DNA of 64,000 nt from Mixophyes australis (Eukaryota > Chordata > Amphibia > Anura > Limnodynastidae), in the NCBI GenBank assembly GCA_036250195.1, contig JAVHZZ010000004.1, positions 161,012,727 through 161,076,726 of the forward strand. The letters run 5' to 3'. Of this stretch, positions 13,285 through 26,200 are shown in pieces. Position numbers and translations under genes: made by a program. The notes below the pieces were generated by a model. It did not search any database, was not told where the DNA came from, and worked only from the letters and a program-made list of their open reading frames with translations. Position 1 is the stretch's first letter. Each line of letters begins with the position of its first letter.

Positions 13285-13460
13285 TGGGGTATATTTACTA
13301 AATTGCGGGTTTGAAAAAGTGGAGATGTTGCCTATAGCAACCAATCAGATTCTAGCTGTCATTTATTTAGTACAGTCTACAAAATGACAGCTGGAATCTG
13401 ATTGGTTGCTATAGGCAACATCTCCACTTTTTCAAACCCGCAGTTTAGTAAATATAACCA
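13285..13460. mobile_element. Foldback MITE with TA target site (Tc1/mariner-like)
   Basis: The element is 176 bp of two near-identical inverted arms of roughly 75 bp around a short centre. The left arm starts TGGGGTATATTTACTAAA and the right arm ends TTTAGTAAATATAACCA. TA lies on both sides (13283-13284 and 13461-13462). The arms share the GTTGCCTATAGCAACCAATC core with only a few mismatches, so a transcript would fold into a long hairpin. A relative is at 47351-47872. Confidence 0.85.
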
Positions 13461-13859
13461 TATGTTTTCACACTTGGAAAAAATCAAGACGTGTCTAAGG
13501 TCACACATAACAACTAGCACTTGGAAGATCAACTGAGGCTGAAGGCATCAAAGATGGAACCAAACATGAGATTCCTAGCAAATAAAAACAAAAAGCGCTT
13601 AAAGTTTTTGTGTTTTTTATTAAAAGTCATTATTTAATATGTAAATATTCTTTTACTTCCTTTTTATCTCAATAATAGAGCTAAAAGTAATTTAACAACC
13701 TAATCTCTTCCTCTCAAACTTTAATTGTATTGTTATAGAAGTTTTCTATTTTATAAAAACATAAATAAATATGTATATTTTTTGTGGTAAATGTAAACAC
13801 TTTTGCAACCTGCAATACATCATGCGGTCTTATGAGATCCTCAGAAAATGGGATGTGGT

Positions 13860-14105
13860 CTACCAATTAAAAAAGATTCCCCAGCTCTGTAGTAGACTTC
13901 AGAACTCTGTGAATCGCACAGTCCGGTAGGCTCCATCTCTCGAAATTTTTAAAAACAGCCTCAAGACTTACCTGTTTACCAATGCATTTGTCTTATGCAC
14001 CACTACTTGTCCCATATACAACACCTCTCTTTTTCATTTTTCACTTTAATCGTTATTTGGTTCCCAATTGGAGAAAAGTGCTATAGAAATATTATTATAC
14101 TATAA
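13860..14105 (+). mobile_element. L2-type LINE 3' end
   Basis: Translation gives an FLKTASRLTCLPMHL-like segment in one frame, equivalent to the conserved SLKTYLF C-terminus of L2-group reverse transcriptases. A short 3' UTR with GAAAAGTGCTATAGAAATATTATTATA follows. It is probably the continuation of the LINE at 12225-12770, split by later insertions. Confidence 0.7.
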
Positions 14106-14109
14106 CATG

Positions 14110-16400
14110 GAGAATATGAAATAGTGTTCATATTAAACAGTGTATAAAGTTAAAAGTAGTATTTAAAAGTAGTCTGAGCTGCCTATTTCATTCTGGTTTT
14201 CTTATTAATAACCATTAAGTTGTAGCATCATTATGTCTATTCCTAAACAACCTGCTGGCTTTACCGACTTTTTCTTTATTTTAATTCCTTTGAAATAATG
14301 TCACACAGGTACTTTTCATCTGCTGTTGTTGACAGTATAGTGCCATTAATCTTAAAGTCTGCCACTGAAAACTGTGTCCCAAATGCATTATTTTCCACTC
14401 ATTGCCTTATAAATGGAAACTACCAGCTCTTTATCATTTCTTTCATTTAACAAAATCATTGATCTTTTTTTTTATTACGATCCTATTAGATTGTCACCAC
14501 AACTTCATAGTACTACCTATCTTAACAAACTTTGTTGCTTGTGTAAGGTTTTCATTTTTTTCTTTACGCTTATAGCGTTAATATTCAGCTAAGTTGGCCT
14601 GTTGTAGCTTTTCCATGAATTACCTGCTTTATTTAATTTCAAGTACAAATATTGTATTATCAACAAAGAATTTTAAGTAATAATTGCACACACTTTTGAC
14701 TCTCAGTTGTAGATGCACTCTGAGTTATGAACAAGTTTTACCATGTATAAATCTATGTAAGTAATTTATCAATGGCAGCTGAAGGCAGAGGCACTTGAAA
14801 ATCTTTTAGTTGTAGTCAGCCACCAATGGTAACTAGAACAAAGGCCTGCATTCATTTACTGCTAATAACATTCACAAACCCATTGCATTCATTGCTCCTG
14901 GTTCTGGATACCAAGTTTACTTGGTGAAATGATCTGTGACATTACAAGCTCAGTTAACAAAGCAAAATGCAGACTAGTACTGCCGCTTTACTTGTGCCAG
15001 TGTGTCTATTTAGTCATTTCAAGGTGCCACCTCCCAGACCTTTGCGTTGTCACAGAACAATAAATCTTTGCCTAGTTGTGTGAGTTTGCAGATCCGCCTG
15101 AAAAAGCACATGGTAGAAAGAATTAAACTTCACTACAAGCGGCAACTTCGGAACCACCCCCTTCATATCCCCCTTCCCATAAAATTCTGCTCTATTTACA
15201 TTCACTTATGTTTTAAATTTATCGTGAGAGTAGGGGATATTGGGGCTGTCTAAATGATATATGGCACTTTTAAATATCAGTCATTTTGCATCTACAATGA
15301 TCTTTTTCCACAAAAGAGCAACTGAAAGGTACAAGGTGCTTCCCATTGAAAGTATGCAATGAGACTCAATATTGCCATCATACATTTATATATTTTAAAC
15401 ATAACATCATTTTTTAACAGTTACTTTTTAACTAGTTGAGATATTTTATTAATCTATTCCCTATTGCTTTTAATCTACTCCTTCTGTTGCTCTCAAATAA
15501 AACAAAAATCAACAGTTAACTCTGTTACATAAGATATATAGAGAGAGAAACGGAATCCAACCAATTATAAATAACAGTCAAGTAATTCTCTTGTACATCA
15601 ATAAACCTTTGTAAATTTATATTTTTGTATAGTGGAGTCAACCTTTAAAAAGAAGAAAAAGCAGAGCACAGTAAATACATACTGGTTCTTTTATTGTGGA
15701 GACAATGAAGAATAACGTAACATACAACTGTAATAAAAGTCAATGACACTTCACAGGTTTGTACTAAAGAGAGTAAAACCTAAAGATTACAGATTGTCAT
15801 AAAATAATATAACTTGTAGATGGAGTTACGAAATAGGCCACATAATGGTATAACCCTTATAATGTGTCTGTCGTACTCACAGTCAAAAACAGTTATATTA
15901 TATAGAACATAAATGTTACTGTACAATTTATTTTCTTCTATAGCTAAGTGGTGAACATCCTTATTTGTCTGATTATAAACATCAATACGGTAACTGTAGA
16001 ATGAATTGAATGAGCATTCAGGTAAAGAATGGCGCTAGGCGTTCTCCTATGTATTTATACCTAACTATTCAGCTTACTGTAGCCTTATTTAGCTACTGGT
16101 ATTGACGTTTAAATTGTGATTTTCTAATGCACTCACTATAAAGACAAACATATTTACATCTAGGCACTTAACTGTGAGTAAATGTCCCCACTTATAGGGT
16201 TATAATAAAAAGAAGGAGCATTAGAGTGAAACATGAAATATTGGAATTATGACCATTTTACCAATGGAGTAAATGGCAATGCTTATTTACATTGCATTTT
16301 ACACGCTGAAAATAACCATTTCTATTATTCCAATATGGCAAGAAAATATATAAAATGCCCTTCAAGAAGTAAAGTGTTGGTTGATATTCCTACAGGATAG
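14110..16400. other. Intron sequence with no recognised feature
   Basis: AT-rich intron without recognisable repeats, genes or RNA structures, apart from short purine runs such as the one at 15535-15550. Confidence 0.5.
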
Positions 16401-16406
16401 TGTGGT

Positions 16407-16416
16407 AGTATTATCA

Positions 16417-16447
<31 letters not shown>

Positions 16448-16611
16448 TATTATTATTATTAATAACCTTTATATACCACCAACATATTACACAGCACTTT
16501 ATGGATAATGTATAATCATTTACCTGACTTAATGGAGTTTACAATTAACTTCTCTACCTTTGTGGGAACAAACTGGAGCACTTCGAGGAAACCCATGCAA
16601 ACATGGAGGAC
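16407..16611 (-). mobile_element. tRNA-derived SINE fragment, reverse orientation
   Basis: A (TTA)n tail (about 16411-16460) is followed by reverse-sense blocks of the SINE at 28006-28331: CTTTATATACCACCAA, CACAGCACTTTATG, GGAGTTTACAATTAAC and GGAAACCCATGCAAAC. The middle part is deleted and the tRNA-like head is missing. Confidence 0.65.
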
Positions 16612-16927
16612 ACAAGTCATTAAAGAGAGCAAAGCAAAAAAAGGAGTAAGTTTACTTTTGGACAAACCATGTTGTAATACAAGGGGTGCAAATTAGTTTA
16701 TTATTTTGTACATAAGATAAATACTGGATGATGTTTCATGTAGCACACAAATACTTGGTAGCTCTATTTTTACACTGAAATATAAAGTTGATCTAGAACA
16801 TGCCCTACCCCAGCTATAAATATGTCCCCACATTTTAAATTTACCTCCCCCTCCAATGCAACATGGTTTTGCCCAGGTGCAAAGTTACTCCTTTGTTATA
16901 CTGTGCTCTCCTTAATGACTCTGACCC
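16612..16927. mobile_element. TTAAGGAAAG-end MITE, copy A
   Basis: The interior matches 19055-19375 and 40802-41107 almost throughout (blocks GACAAACCATGTT, GTGCAAATTAGTTTATTATT, CACATTTTAAATTTACCTCC and CAATGCAACATGG). The ends are worn: CATTAAAGAGAGC at the left and CTCCTTAATGACT at the right. It has no coding capacity. Confidence 0.8.
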
Positions 16928-17674
16928 AGAGAGAGCAAGCAAACTCCACATAGAAATTGATTATGTCAGGGGCCATGGCTCAGAAGAAAATCCATGGCCT
17001 CAGCACTATGTGGCAGTAACGCTAACCAGGGCTGCCAAGTACAGCAACTTTTTGGAGTCCTTCCATAGCTGCCAAAGGGGTTCTGGACTCACCAGGTTGG
17101 TGGCTCTTCACACTACATAGGTAAGCCAGGGCCCCCAGAAAGGCCAATGCCCCGGTACTTTGTACTTGCTCCCCCCGTTTCGGAGATTCTGACTCTAATC
17201 ACTGTGTCACTTCGTCTCTCAGTAGAGTGGCATGAGGTACAAAGAGCCAACAATCAGAATAGATTCTGCTTGCTTGGACAGCATCACACTGAACCCATAT
17301 TAGCTGGCTTGCTGTAATACTGTACCAATGTGATGTTTTGGACAAAAAAGGAGTTGATTACATAAGGGCATTCAATTCTGGAAAGAGTTAATCATTAACA
17401 TTTAAAGAGGAGTGTGCAATTGTCATTTGTGTGCACACAAATTTTCACTGTGTTGCATAACATTACCACTAATTTGCTGAGTATTACCAATAGCATATAT
17501 AGGTAGTCAAACCAAGTATGTAGACTCTTGTAGATACGTTGTTAACTTGCATTTGTAATTTCAAAACAATATGCATAGAGAACACATTTTACAATTTGTA
17601 ACATTAATTAACATTTTAATGATATAAAAATATAGCCTAAATTTCAATATATGATTTCATTACATAATACATAA

Positions 17675-18606
17675 AGAGCCTTATTCATCAAGGAACAAAA
17701 ATGCAGATAAGTGCTGTATTTTGCATAAAATTGATCTGCACATGCCCAGAACTGGAGTGTATGCCAGTAAACGCAGCAACGTCCAGTGTATCTTCGAGCA
17801 CAAAGAACTACAGCCTACGCATAGGCAAACCGAGGGGGGTTTCCTAGTGCCTGGAAACCCCCTCCAAGCCTGGGGCACTGTATAGTTGAGGTGACTGGAC
17901 CCTGCCCCCGCTTCACACAGCTCTGCTTGAAAAGGGAGAGCTGTGTGCACCTAACAGTAGTGCACGCAGCATTGCCCATGTATATTATGGGGATAGGAAG
18001 AGTTGGAGAGCAGCCAAGCACTGTCTAAAATTATAGCTATGCCCCCATGCATGCTGGTCACTCCCACTGGTGGCGTGGTGTGGAAACCCCCCTCTACAAA
18101 TCCTGCGTTTGCCCCTGCTACGATACCCTGATACTTTGGGTATCATTAAGGTATGTGATTTTCAGTAGTATCACTTGCACCAGCTACAGGTCTGGAGTAA
18201 GTGTCAATTACTAGTGATGATGGCTGTGTATTGCATGCTAGAACATGTGTTTACAATCAGGAGAAAATGTAAAAATGTATCTTATGTACAGTAGACATTA
18301 ATAATGACATGATAAATGTTGTAAATCTCATGGGAAAAAAAAATACTTTTTTGTAACACTATTTTGTAATGTTTTGTTATTAATGACTATATAACAGGTG
18401 ACATTAATGATTTTGTTTTCCTGTACATTGTTTTTGGACTTGATATTCCACATATGTATTGGACATATCCTGCAGTGTCTTGTCTGTGAGAGCAGAGCGG
18501 ACCTATACCCGTATACATCAACAAACGTATCTTCAGATCCACTCCTTGTTTGTTTTTTTAAAAACGCACATTATGTTATTTTTGCGTTTCTTGGTGAATG
18601 AGGCCT
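17675..18606. mobile_element. Inverted-repeat element of about 930 bp
   Basis: The left end AGAGCCTTATTCATCAAGG is inverted at the right end as TTGGTGAATGAGGCC. TAA flanks both sides (within 17671-17675 and 18606-18609), consistent with PIF/Harbinger. The interior is GC-richer than the surrounding intron (around 17800-18120) and has no recognised transposase. The open frames at 17681-17950 and 17815-18021 have no recognisable motif. Confidence 0.65.
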
Positions 18607-19054
18607 AAAATGCACAGCAAGCATATATCTGTTGTCCATATTGATATACAATAATTCATTACATTTTGACTCCTATTGCCTCTTTCTTATATATTTGTGA
18701 CTTTAAACAATGAATTCTAAATCCACATATGTAAAATCATGAAGCAAAAACACATTTCTTGTTAAAATAAGTAACAAACTGCAGACACTGTCTATTGTAA
18801 AACATATAGTCAACTACTGTAACTTTTGAGAGATAATCCTGGTCAGGTCAGTGAACAGTGACCTATCGTACAATTTCTCTTAACATGCATTCATTTGTAG
18901 AGCCATAGGTACAGTGGTGTTTGTCCTTGTTAAGAAATGTGTGACTAAATCTGTGCAGTTGCAAAGGTCATTTGTAGCATTGTCTGTGATTCATTTTTCT
19001 AACAGAAATTGTAAAACTGCAAAAAGAGAACTTTTCATTGAAGATTAACACATT

Positions 19055-19375
19055 GGGCCTTCATTAAGGAAAGTAAGGCAAAATAATGATTGCGTTTTCT
19101 CCTGGACAAAACCATGTTACAATGCAAGGGGTACAAATTAGTTTACTATTTTGCACATAAGTTAAATACTGCCTGTTTTTTCATGTCACACACAAATACT
19201 TGATAGCTTTATTTTTACACTGAAATTTAAATTTGATCTAGGACATATCCTTCCCCAAATATAAATCTGCCCCCACATTTTAAATTTAGCTCCCCTCCAA
19301 TGCAACATTGTTTTTCCAAGGTTCAAAGTTACCGTACTCATTTTTTTGCTTTCCTTTCCTTAATGAATTAGGCCC
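19055..19375. mobile_element. TTAAGGAAAG-end MITE, copy B (intact ends)
   Basis: The element is 321 bp, starting GGGCCTTCATTAAGGAAAG and ending TTCCTTAATGAATTAGGCCC, an obvious terminal inverted repeat. ATT occurs on both sides (19052-19054 and 19376-19378), suggesting a 3-bp target duplication. It is the best-preserved of the three copies in the window. Confidence 0.85.
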
Positions 19376-19449
19376 ATTGTGTTTTATTTACTTAAATATA
19401 TATAAAAACACCTATATTTTACAATGTCTTTTATATAAAGATGACAAAC

Positions 19450-19976
19450 TAAAGCTTTGTACACACTACTGGAGGGCGGGAGGCTGCGGGCACGGTCAAT
19501 CGCGTCATTTTGGCCCCACTCTTGTGACAAAAACGTCATTTTGTCGCGGGACAAAATTAATTTTGTCGCGGGGGGGGCGGGCCAAAATGATGCAATTCAC
19601 GTGTAAGTTGCAGTATGCGGGATATTTGCCTGCTCTCCCGGGAGTCCGCGAGACCTACCCGAATTTCGGGAGTCTTACGGACATTCCGGGAGAGTTGGCT
19701 AGTATGCTTAAAATCACTACCAACTATGGATCGATGTCGGGCAAATGTGGAAGTGTGTACGCATTCACAACAAGCAGCGTAGGCAGATCTCTACAGAGTG
19801 TGTAAAGTCACGATCTTTTCAGCAGATGGTTCTGACAGATGCAGATCTCAGATCTGAAGGTAAATCATGTAGGTGTGTACACATAAATCTACATGCTCAT
19901 CAAGGCTTTCAGTCGTTGGTAAAATTGTTACAAAAGTAACATCTGCAGTAATTTTCTGTAGTGTGTACACAGCTTA
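19450..19976. mobile_element. GTACACACTAC-end MITE with internal insertion
   Basis: The left end AAAGCTTTGTACACACTAC pairs with the right end GTAGTGTGTACACAGCTT. Internal repeats of GTGTGTAC-type motifs (near 19755 and 19873) support a single element. A GC-rich block in its left half (about 19475-19713) belongs to another family and appears to be a nested insertion. The 165-codon open frame at 19308-19805 spans three unrelated repeats and is not a gene. Confidence 0.7.
19475..19713 (+). mobile_element. Nested, left-truncated hAT-like MITE
   Basis: This shares the AATCGCGTCATTTTGGCCCC block and the terminal CCGGGAGAGTTGGCTAGTATG with the element at 46186-46444. The expected left end (CATACTTGCC) is absent. 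It lies inside the GTACACACTAC MITE and so inserted later. Confidence 0.6.
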
Positions 19977-19979
19977 ACA

Positions 19980-22900
19980 CTGTACTCATAGATACATGTA
20001 TGGTTAGGAACTTGCATGCATTGACATAAATAACAATTCTGTGCAAAGTCCAGGGTACATCCTGCAATGTCCCTTCCCCTAAACTTGTGTATGATCTCAC
20101 AGCAGTACACCTACCAGCATTTATATAAATCTTAAGGTTTCATTTTAAACCGATGGGCACACCATTCTTGCACTAATGAATAGTGGGTATGACTCACTAG
20201 TATATTCTAGTATAAAGAACATCACCTGGCAGCATATGGAATCACTGCAATTTTTACAAGGAATGAGTCACCTATATAACTTTGGTTCATATGGCAAAGA
20301 ATGCTGTATATATTTTAGGAAAGTATAAAAATGACCTGGTAATACAACACTGTAATTATAATATGATGTACAGGCACTTCCCTGTAGGCAAATCATTCCG
20401 TAGATTTACAAAAAGTGATCTTACTGTAGGAACAGTATTAATCCAATTGTTATTAGTATATATACTATTAACAAAAAATATGTTCACTTTAATATTGACG
20501 AATGATGAAGGCGAGACATACATATTAATAACCTATATAACTGCACATATTCTATATGCTATTGTATTCTTTACAGCTATACATGTAAAATAGTACTATT
20601 AGCCAAAATAAGAAACATTGGATTTCTTCTCATTTATAAACACATAATATATTTTCGAAAATATTTAACCTGAGTGATATTTTGATATTGATGTTTAAAG
20701 TAACTTCAGATGCTGTAATATATTTACCATCTCCATTAGAAAGGTTTTTCTGTAATTTGGAAAATCTGTATTTTAGCTGGAATTAATAATGACTGATGAC
20801 TGGAGAGAAGCTTCGCACCCAGTGGCATTGCCTTTGTGCCTGCCTTTTCATCCAAATGCTTTCGTTGCATATCAAAGAAAGGTGCCAATTAAGACTGAAT
20901 AATTTCAGAATGTTAAGCATACCTCCCGCGCAGTGGTCATATAATGCAATTAAAATAGGCAATAATGTATCCATAATATTCCTAATAATATCTGCAATAT
21001 GCTGAAATATTCCATATATTTTCCAAAAATAAGCATGCATATACCTTCATATGTAATATGAATATTAAATGATATGTTAAAGTTAGAAGTCTGCTGAAAG
21101 TTGTGATCAAAACAAGAAGCTAAAAATAACTCATACACTTCTATCACTAAATAAATCTTTGCAGCCATAGTAACAGAGTGATTGATTAGCTTATAGGCTT
21201 CTATCATTAACATAGCTATGTTATTCATGCTACATACATTAAAATAATCAGGTTGTTTATTACATGTAATCCTCATGCATTATGTTATTTGCTCCCTTTC
21301 ATTTCTAAAATAAAGTCATACATTAACTTTGGTCAGTCTAGAAAAAGTCGGGGGATATACCGTTGCCTGTATTGTGTTGCTGGACATCACCATGTTGTCC
21401 GGCTGCGCACCTTGACAGCCATTATGGTAAGGAATCTCCGCTCATTTTTTGTAGCACCTCCTATACACTGTAAACTTGGTACTTTAAGGGCCATTTACTG
21501 CATGAAAGGCAACAAAATGTAACTAGAATGTGCTTTCTCCCAATTGCAGAATGCGCTCCATTAAAAGTATAAGATGAGGTGTGATTTACATCACCTCTAA
21601 GCAGGTGGGAAGGTCAGGTCCTTTTGTTTTTGGTTATGTGTGTCCCACAAAACAACATTTTTCAACTTGGATGCAAAGTGAATTGCATTTTTTAACCTAG
21701 TTTGTACTTACTAATGCACACCCGATCTGCCCAATGCCCAACTACCAGCAACTGCAAAGTTTTGGGCTCATACAATCAAGCCCATTTGCACAACGGAAGG
21801 TATACAGTAAGGTGGACAGTATACAGTCCAAAAAATATTTGTGCTGCAGATTTGCACTTGTGCATCAGAAATAGAACCTATAGATGTTGGAGGAAGCCTA
21901 GAACAAAACCTGTCACTGCACAAGGACACAATTCCTGAAGAATAAATATCTGGATAGTCTACAATCTTTAGCTAATCTGTAAGCTACGGCTCAGAGGTTA
22001 CAAGCATAGGTTCATAACCAGGATTCTATGCCAGGATCTAGATAACAGAAAATCAGTACATGGCAGGAACAGGTTAGCAATGTACAGGGATATGGAGCAG
22101 AAACCGGCCAGTAACAAGAATGGCTCAAGAACCAGTATGACGTATAATGGGAGTCATTTATGACCAGACAGAGCTTTACTATTTAGAAAGTCTCACGTTG
22201 TTAGATTTTTGCCAACTTTTGCACAATGCACATAATTATGTATACAAAATGTGCATAAAGGCTTTTGCACAATCATTGTGTCTTTTTTGCTGCATATTAT
22301 TTAAAGATAACAGTGAGGTAAAATCACAGTTTACTTCCTCCCACATTGATCTCAACATATCTGCCTTGTTTACTTATGTATTATTTAATTCAGGGAAGAA
22401 GGATTCGTCAGGACTGCATTTATTTTAACTGTTGTATGCATGGATTTTGGATTGCACTGGATTATTTGCAGCCACCTCTGAGCTTTCTTTATTTGATGTG
22501 CCAAGTATCAGCAAGCATCTGGCCTATGGAGGTAGTGCATAAAATATAGATCTTCTGTGCAGCAAAAAAGGTCTTCGACATCACATAATTTAGGAAACAC
22601 ACTGCATTCCGCTTCCTCCTCAGCTTCAATACAATTTTAATATGTCACATGAATAACAATTTGTAAATAATGAAAACTGTAAAAAACAATGGTCATAAAA
22701 TATTCTAGCTTTCAGCGCACATCCAAGTATAGTGGCATTCAAAGTTGATGCAGAGGGCACAAAAGCTGTCACTTGACTGCACTACAAGAGAAAGATGGCT
22801 TTTGTCCTCAAATGTAATGTATTATCCCATCATCTATTGTGTTCTTAAAAGACTCAAGCAAAGTGAAACATAAAGAGTGTTATATGCTAACATTGCCCAA

Positions 22901-22985
22901 AACAATGCAACCAATCAGGCATTTGTTTACACTAGACAAATAGAAGTTAATTGGTGATTGGTTGACCTGTGGCAGAGTTTATATA
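19980..22985. other. Intron sequence with no recognised feature
   Basis: No assignable element or gene. The open frames at 20282-20593 (103 codons) and 20950-21276 (108 codons, minus) lack motifs and are AT-rich, so they are probably chance. The tract 21700-22140 is less AT-rich and might be an unrecognised repeat. Confidence 0.5.
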
Positions 22986-22989
22986 AAGA

Positions 22990-23227
22990 CATACATGCCA
23001 ACTTTTGAGATCTTCCTTCAAGGATGGGAGATCTCGCTGGCAATTTTTGGGGGTGTTGTCAAGCGGGGCATGTCATTTGGCGATGACGCGTGAATCTTGG
23101 CACTAAGACCTGTCCCCACCAGTTACCGGGCCAGGTACCAGGAGGTTGCTGTGCTCTCTCGGGAGACCTGGAGGACTCCCAGAAATTCTGGAGTTTCCTG
23201 GACATTCCGGGAGAGTAGGCAACTATG
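22990..23227. mobile_element. hAT-like MITE (CATACATGCCAAC family)
   Basis: The element is 238 bp, starting CATACATGCCAACTTTTG and ending GGGAGAGTAGGCAACTATG. The flanking 8-mers TATAAAGA (22982-22989) and TATAAGGA (23228-23235) differ at one base, consistent with an aged 8-bp hAT target duplication. It is the same family as 46186-46444. Confidence 0.75.
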
Positions 23228-23239
23228 TATAAGGAGATA

Positions 23240-26200
23240 ATGAGGAAGTAGAGTACCAGTTAAGAAAGTTCATAATGAGGGCAGCTCACGAGATTGCCAT
23301 CATTTGAGCAACAGCTTAGAAAGGTTGAAAGTTCACGTCAAGATGGATTTTAGCTGCTCAAAATGTAGGACCCAGGATACATTTTTTAACTTTTATTTGT
23401 AAAAAATAGATGTAATGTTTGCCCAATGATAAAGTAACTGCCCTATAAGGATGATACATGCAGTATGTGATTTGGATTGACCTCAGAGTTACTTTTTTTT
23501 TGCATCATAGCTCATTGCTTGTTTAATACATAAAACTTCCAGTCAAATATCAAATGAACCATGAAATTATTGTAACTGCTCTCTCTGATATGTAGTAGTA
23601 GGTGAAGTGCCCCTAGACTTAATAAATCAAGAATAACTTCCTTTCATACTTTAATAGATCAAGGCCTGTTACTACAGAGGTTATGAGGAAAAATAATTGC
23701 TTGGACATTGAAAACATGCTGTATCTAATTACAGAAGGAGATAGGAATGGGCTCCATTGTTAAAGTTCAAGTGTACAGAGGTCTTGAATGATGGTGAATG
23801 ATGAGAAAACAGCTGGACTTTGTATAATAATGGTATTCTCTTGAGAGCAATTCAGAAGCATCAGCAGGCCTCGCCGAGATTGCATTTTATAGAAGTAGTT
23901 TGACATTAAATGTAGAGGTGCACATCTAGATTAAAACAAGAAGATAATCACATACTAAGCAAATTGAGTCATTTGTGCCTTTCAAAGCAGATAAGAGGAA
24001 ATTATTCTAAAGGTACTGGCTTAGCATTCCATTTTGTTTGCATTTTCCTTATGCAAGTTGATCTGTTATGTCCACAACAAGCTACACCAATATCAGAAAA
24101 GGAAATATTAAACTAAATAGTAAAACGTAATACTAAAATGTATGTTTTAATAGAAATTTATGTTTTCCCGACAGCAATGGAAATTAACTTTGTAAGTTGT
24201 TCTATTCTGATGTTACAAGTTTTCATGTATTTTTGTATTTTAACTGCTGGGCTGTATATTGTTTTGTTGAGCATATGAATGTGTCAAAACCATGTAGCCA
24301 AACAATGTATAATAAACGGAATTTCTTTCTATATTTCCATAAGTAATAGCAAGATAACATCAGTACTCACATTTAGGATCATAAAGGAGACTATTATAAA
24401 GGTTTCATTAAAATAGGTTTTCTACCTTTGGTGGATTCACAATTTTATCTTCCCCCCAGACTATACATAGGTCACTCTTCTGGTATCGCCATCATTGGTG
24501 CATACCTCTGCTGGAGAGCTTCAGAAGCTGCGGAGAACCAATAGATCTTTATGACTATAAAGACTCTTATTAGAAGGCAACGTTACTCAGAAGCAAGCTG
24601 CCATTACAGACAGTAGAATACGTAGTACGTATCCAAAAAAAGTATATAAACGAATAAAATGGTTTACATAAATATGGCTAGGAAGGCAAACATCATATAT
24701 TTTAGATAACTGAAATATATAATAAATAATAATAGACGTTGAGCTGAATGTTTGTAATAGCAAGTATAACAATACTAATATTAGCCCCTAGACCTATGAA
24801 GTAATTGGTAAAGCCACCTATGGACCATGATATTTGTCATGTTCTTACATTTGTCCAAATAGAAATTGAGTAAGCAGCCATGAGGCAGAAAGCTACGAAT
24901 ATCAAATGCCCATGCCACGCTTTCAAACCTTTCGCTTATATATTAAAGTCATCACTGATAAAGGTATGACGAACATTTACATTTTATTTTCCAGTTGCAA
25001 ATGCAACCAATTTAGGGAAAAGGCAGCATCTGCCTCGTCACTAGCACCCCTTCTACTGGCAAAGCATTTCCAGCAGCTGGGGTGCTGTATTTAAATTAGG
25101 TGGCAACTAGGTCTTACTCGCATAAGTAGGCCCAAGCCGCAGCCTAAAGGAATTACTGCACTCAGGCCACAGGAGTAGTATTATGGCTAAAATACTAAGT
25201 CTAATTTAGCGTGTACAGGATAAGTTAGAATCAGCAACCTAGTCACTTTACAATTGAGATAATGTACCTAATTTACCTGCTGTACCTGTAGTATGACACA
25301 AGTAGGCCCAAGCAGCAGGGTAAATTAAACACCGAACCAAGCCCCTTGGACTGTTAATAATCATTTATTCCATACCAGCCTGGGCTCTTAAGAACAGTGA
25401 TATACACTTGTGTGTCTGAAAGGAGGATGTTTGTGGGAGAAGTATTTTACCAAGGCCGGGTTTGTGTCCTTGATCTGCTTTGTCTTATTACTTTGTTCTA
25501 GTATTTTGTGTTTATGCATTGGCTGCATGTTGTTCCTTCTGATTATCACTTTCCTTACTACACGAGCCTACCTGTGCCATTCGGCATTTGCATGTAATTT
25601 GGTTACTTGGTATCCAAACCTAAGAGTAGTGGCACACTGGTTTATTCCTTTGTTTGCATGTATCCGCCAGCCACAGGAGCATGGCTGGCTTTTGTCTGTT
25701 CCTTGTGCCTACAGATTGTAGGCAGTTTAAATGCAGTGTTTCTGTCACACAAGCTCGGGTCTGCTCTATTACTGCCTGCAGCATTAATAGTGTATTAGTA
25801 GCAAGTGTGACAGGAAATCAGTGTTTATATTGCCAGCAATATTAAAACATAAATAGCCGATAAACACCAAGTTCTTGGGGCTGACACCAGCGCAGAAAGC
25901 ACTGGTACAGCACTACCCTAAAACAATTGGAAAAATAATTTACAGTTCATTTAGGAAGTAATATTTTTAAGTGTATTTTGAAGTCATTAAGATTAAACAG
26001 ACTGCGTTATTTTCAACATGCATTCATTGGGGAACATTTTTTTTAAGTGTCAGTTTTCTAATACAGTTGGGTTACAAACTTTATTTTGCACATTTACCTG
26101 TGCACAAGTTTTGAGAAATGTGCTTGTTCCCCAATATGTATTTTCTCATTATTGCATTATTCTGTAGATTATATGACCTCAGGGCTGCTTTGAAAATCCT

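Noticed and set aside
19308..19805. 165-codon open frame as a gene
   Set aside because: It starts in one MITE, crosses into two others and has no recognisable domain. The openness comes from GC-rich repeat sequence.
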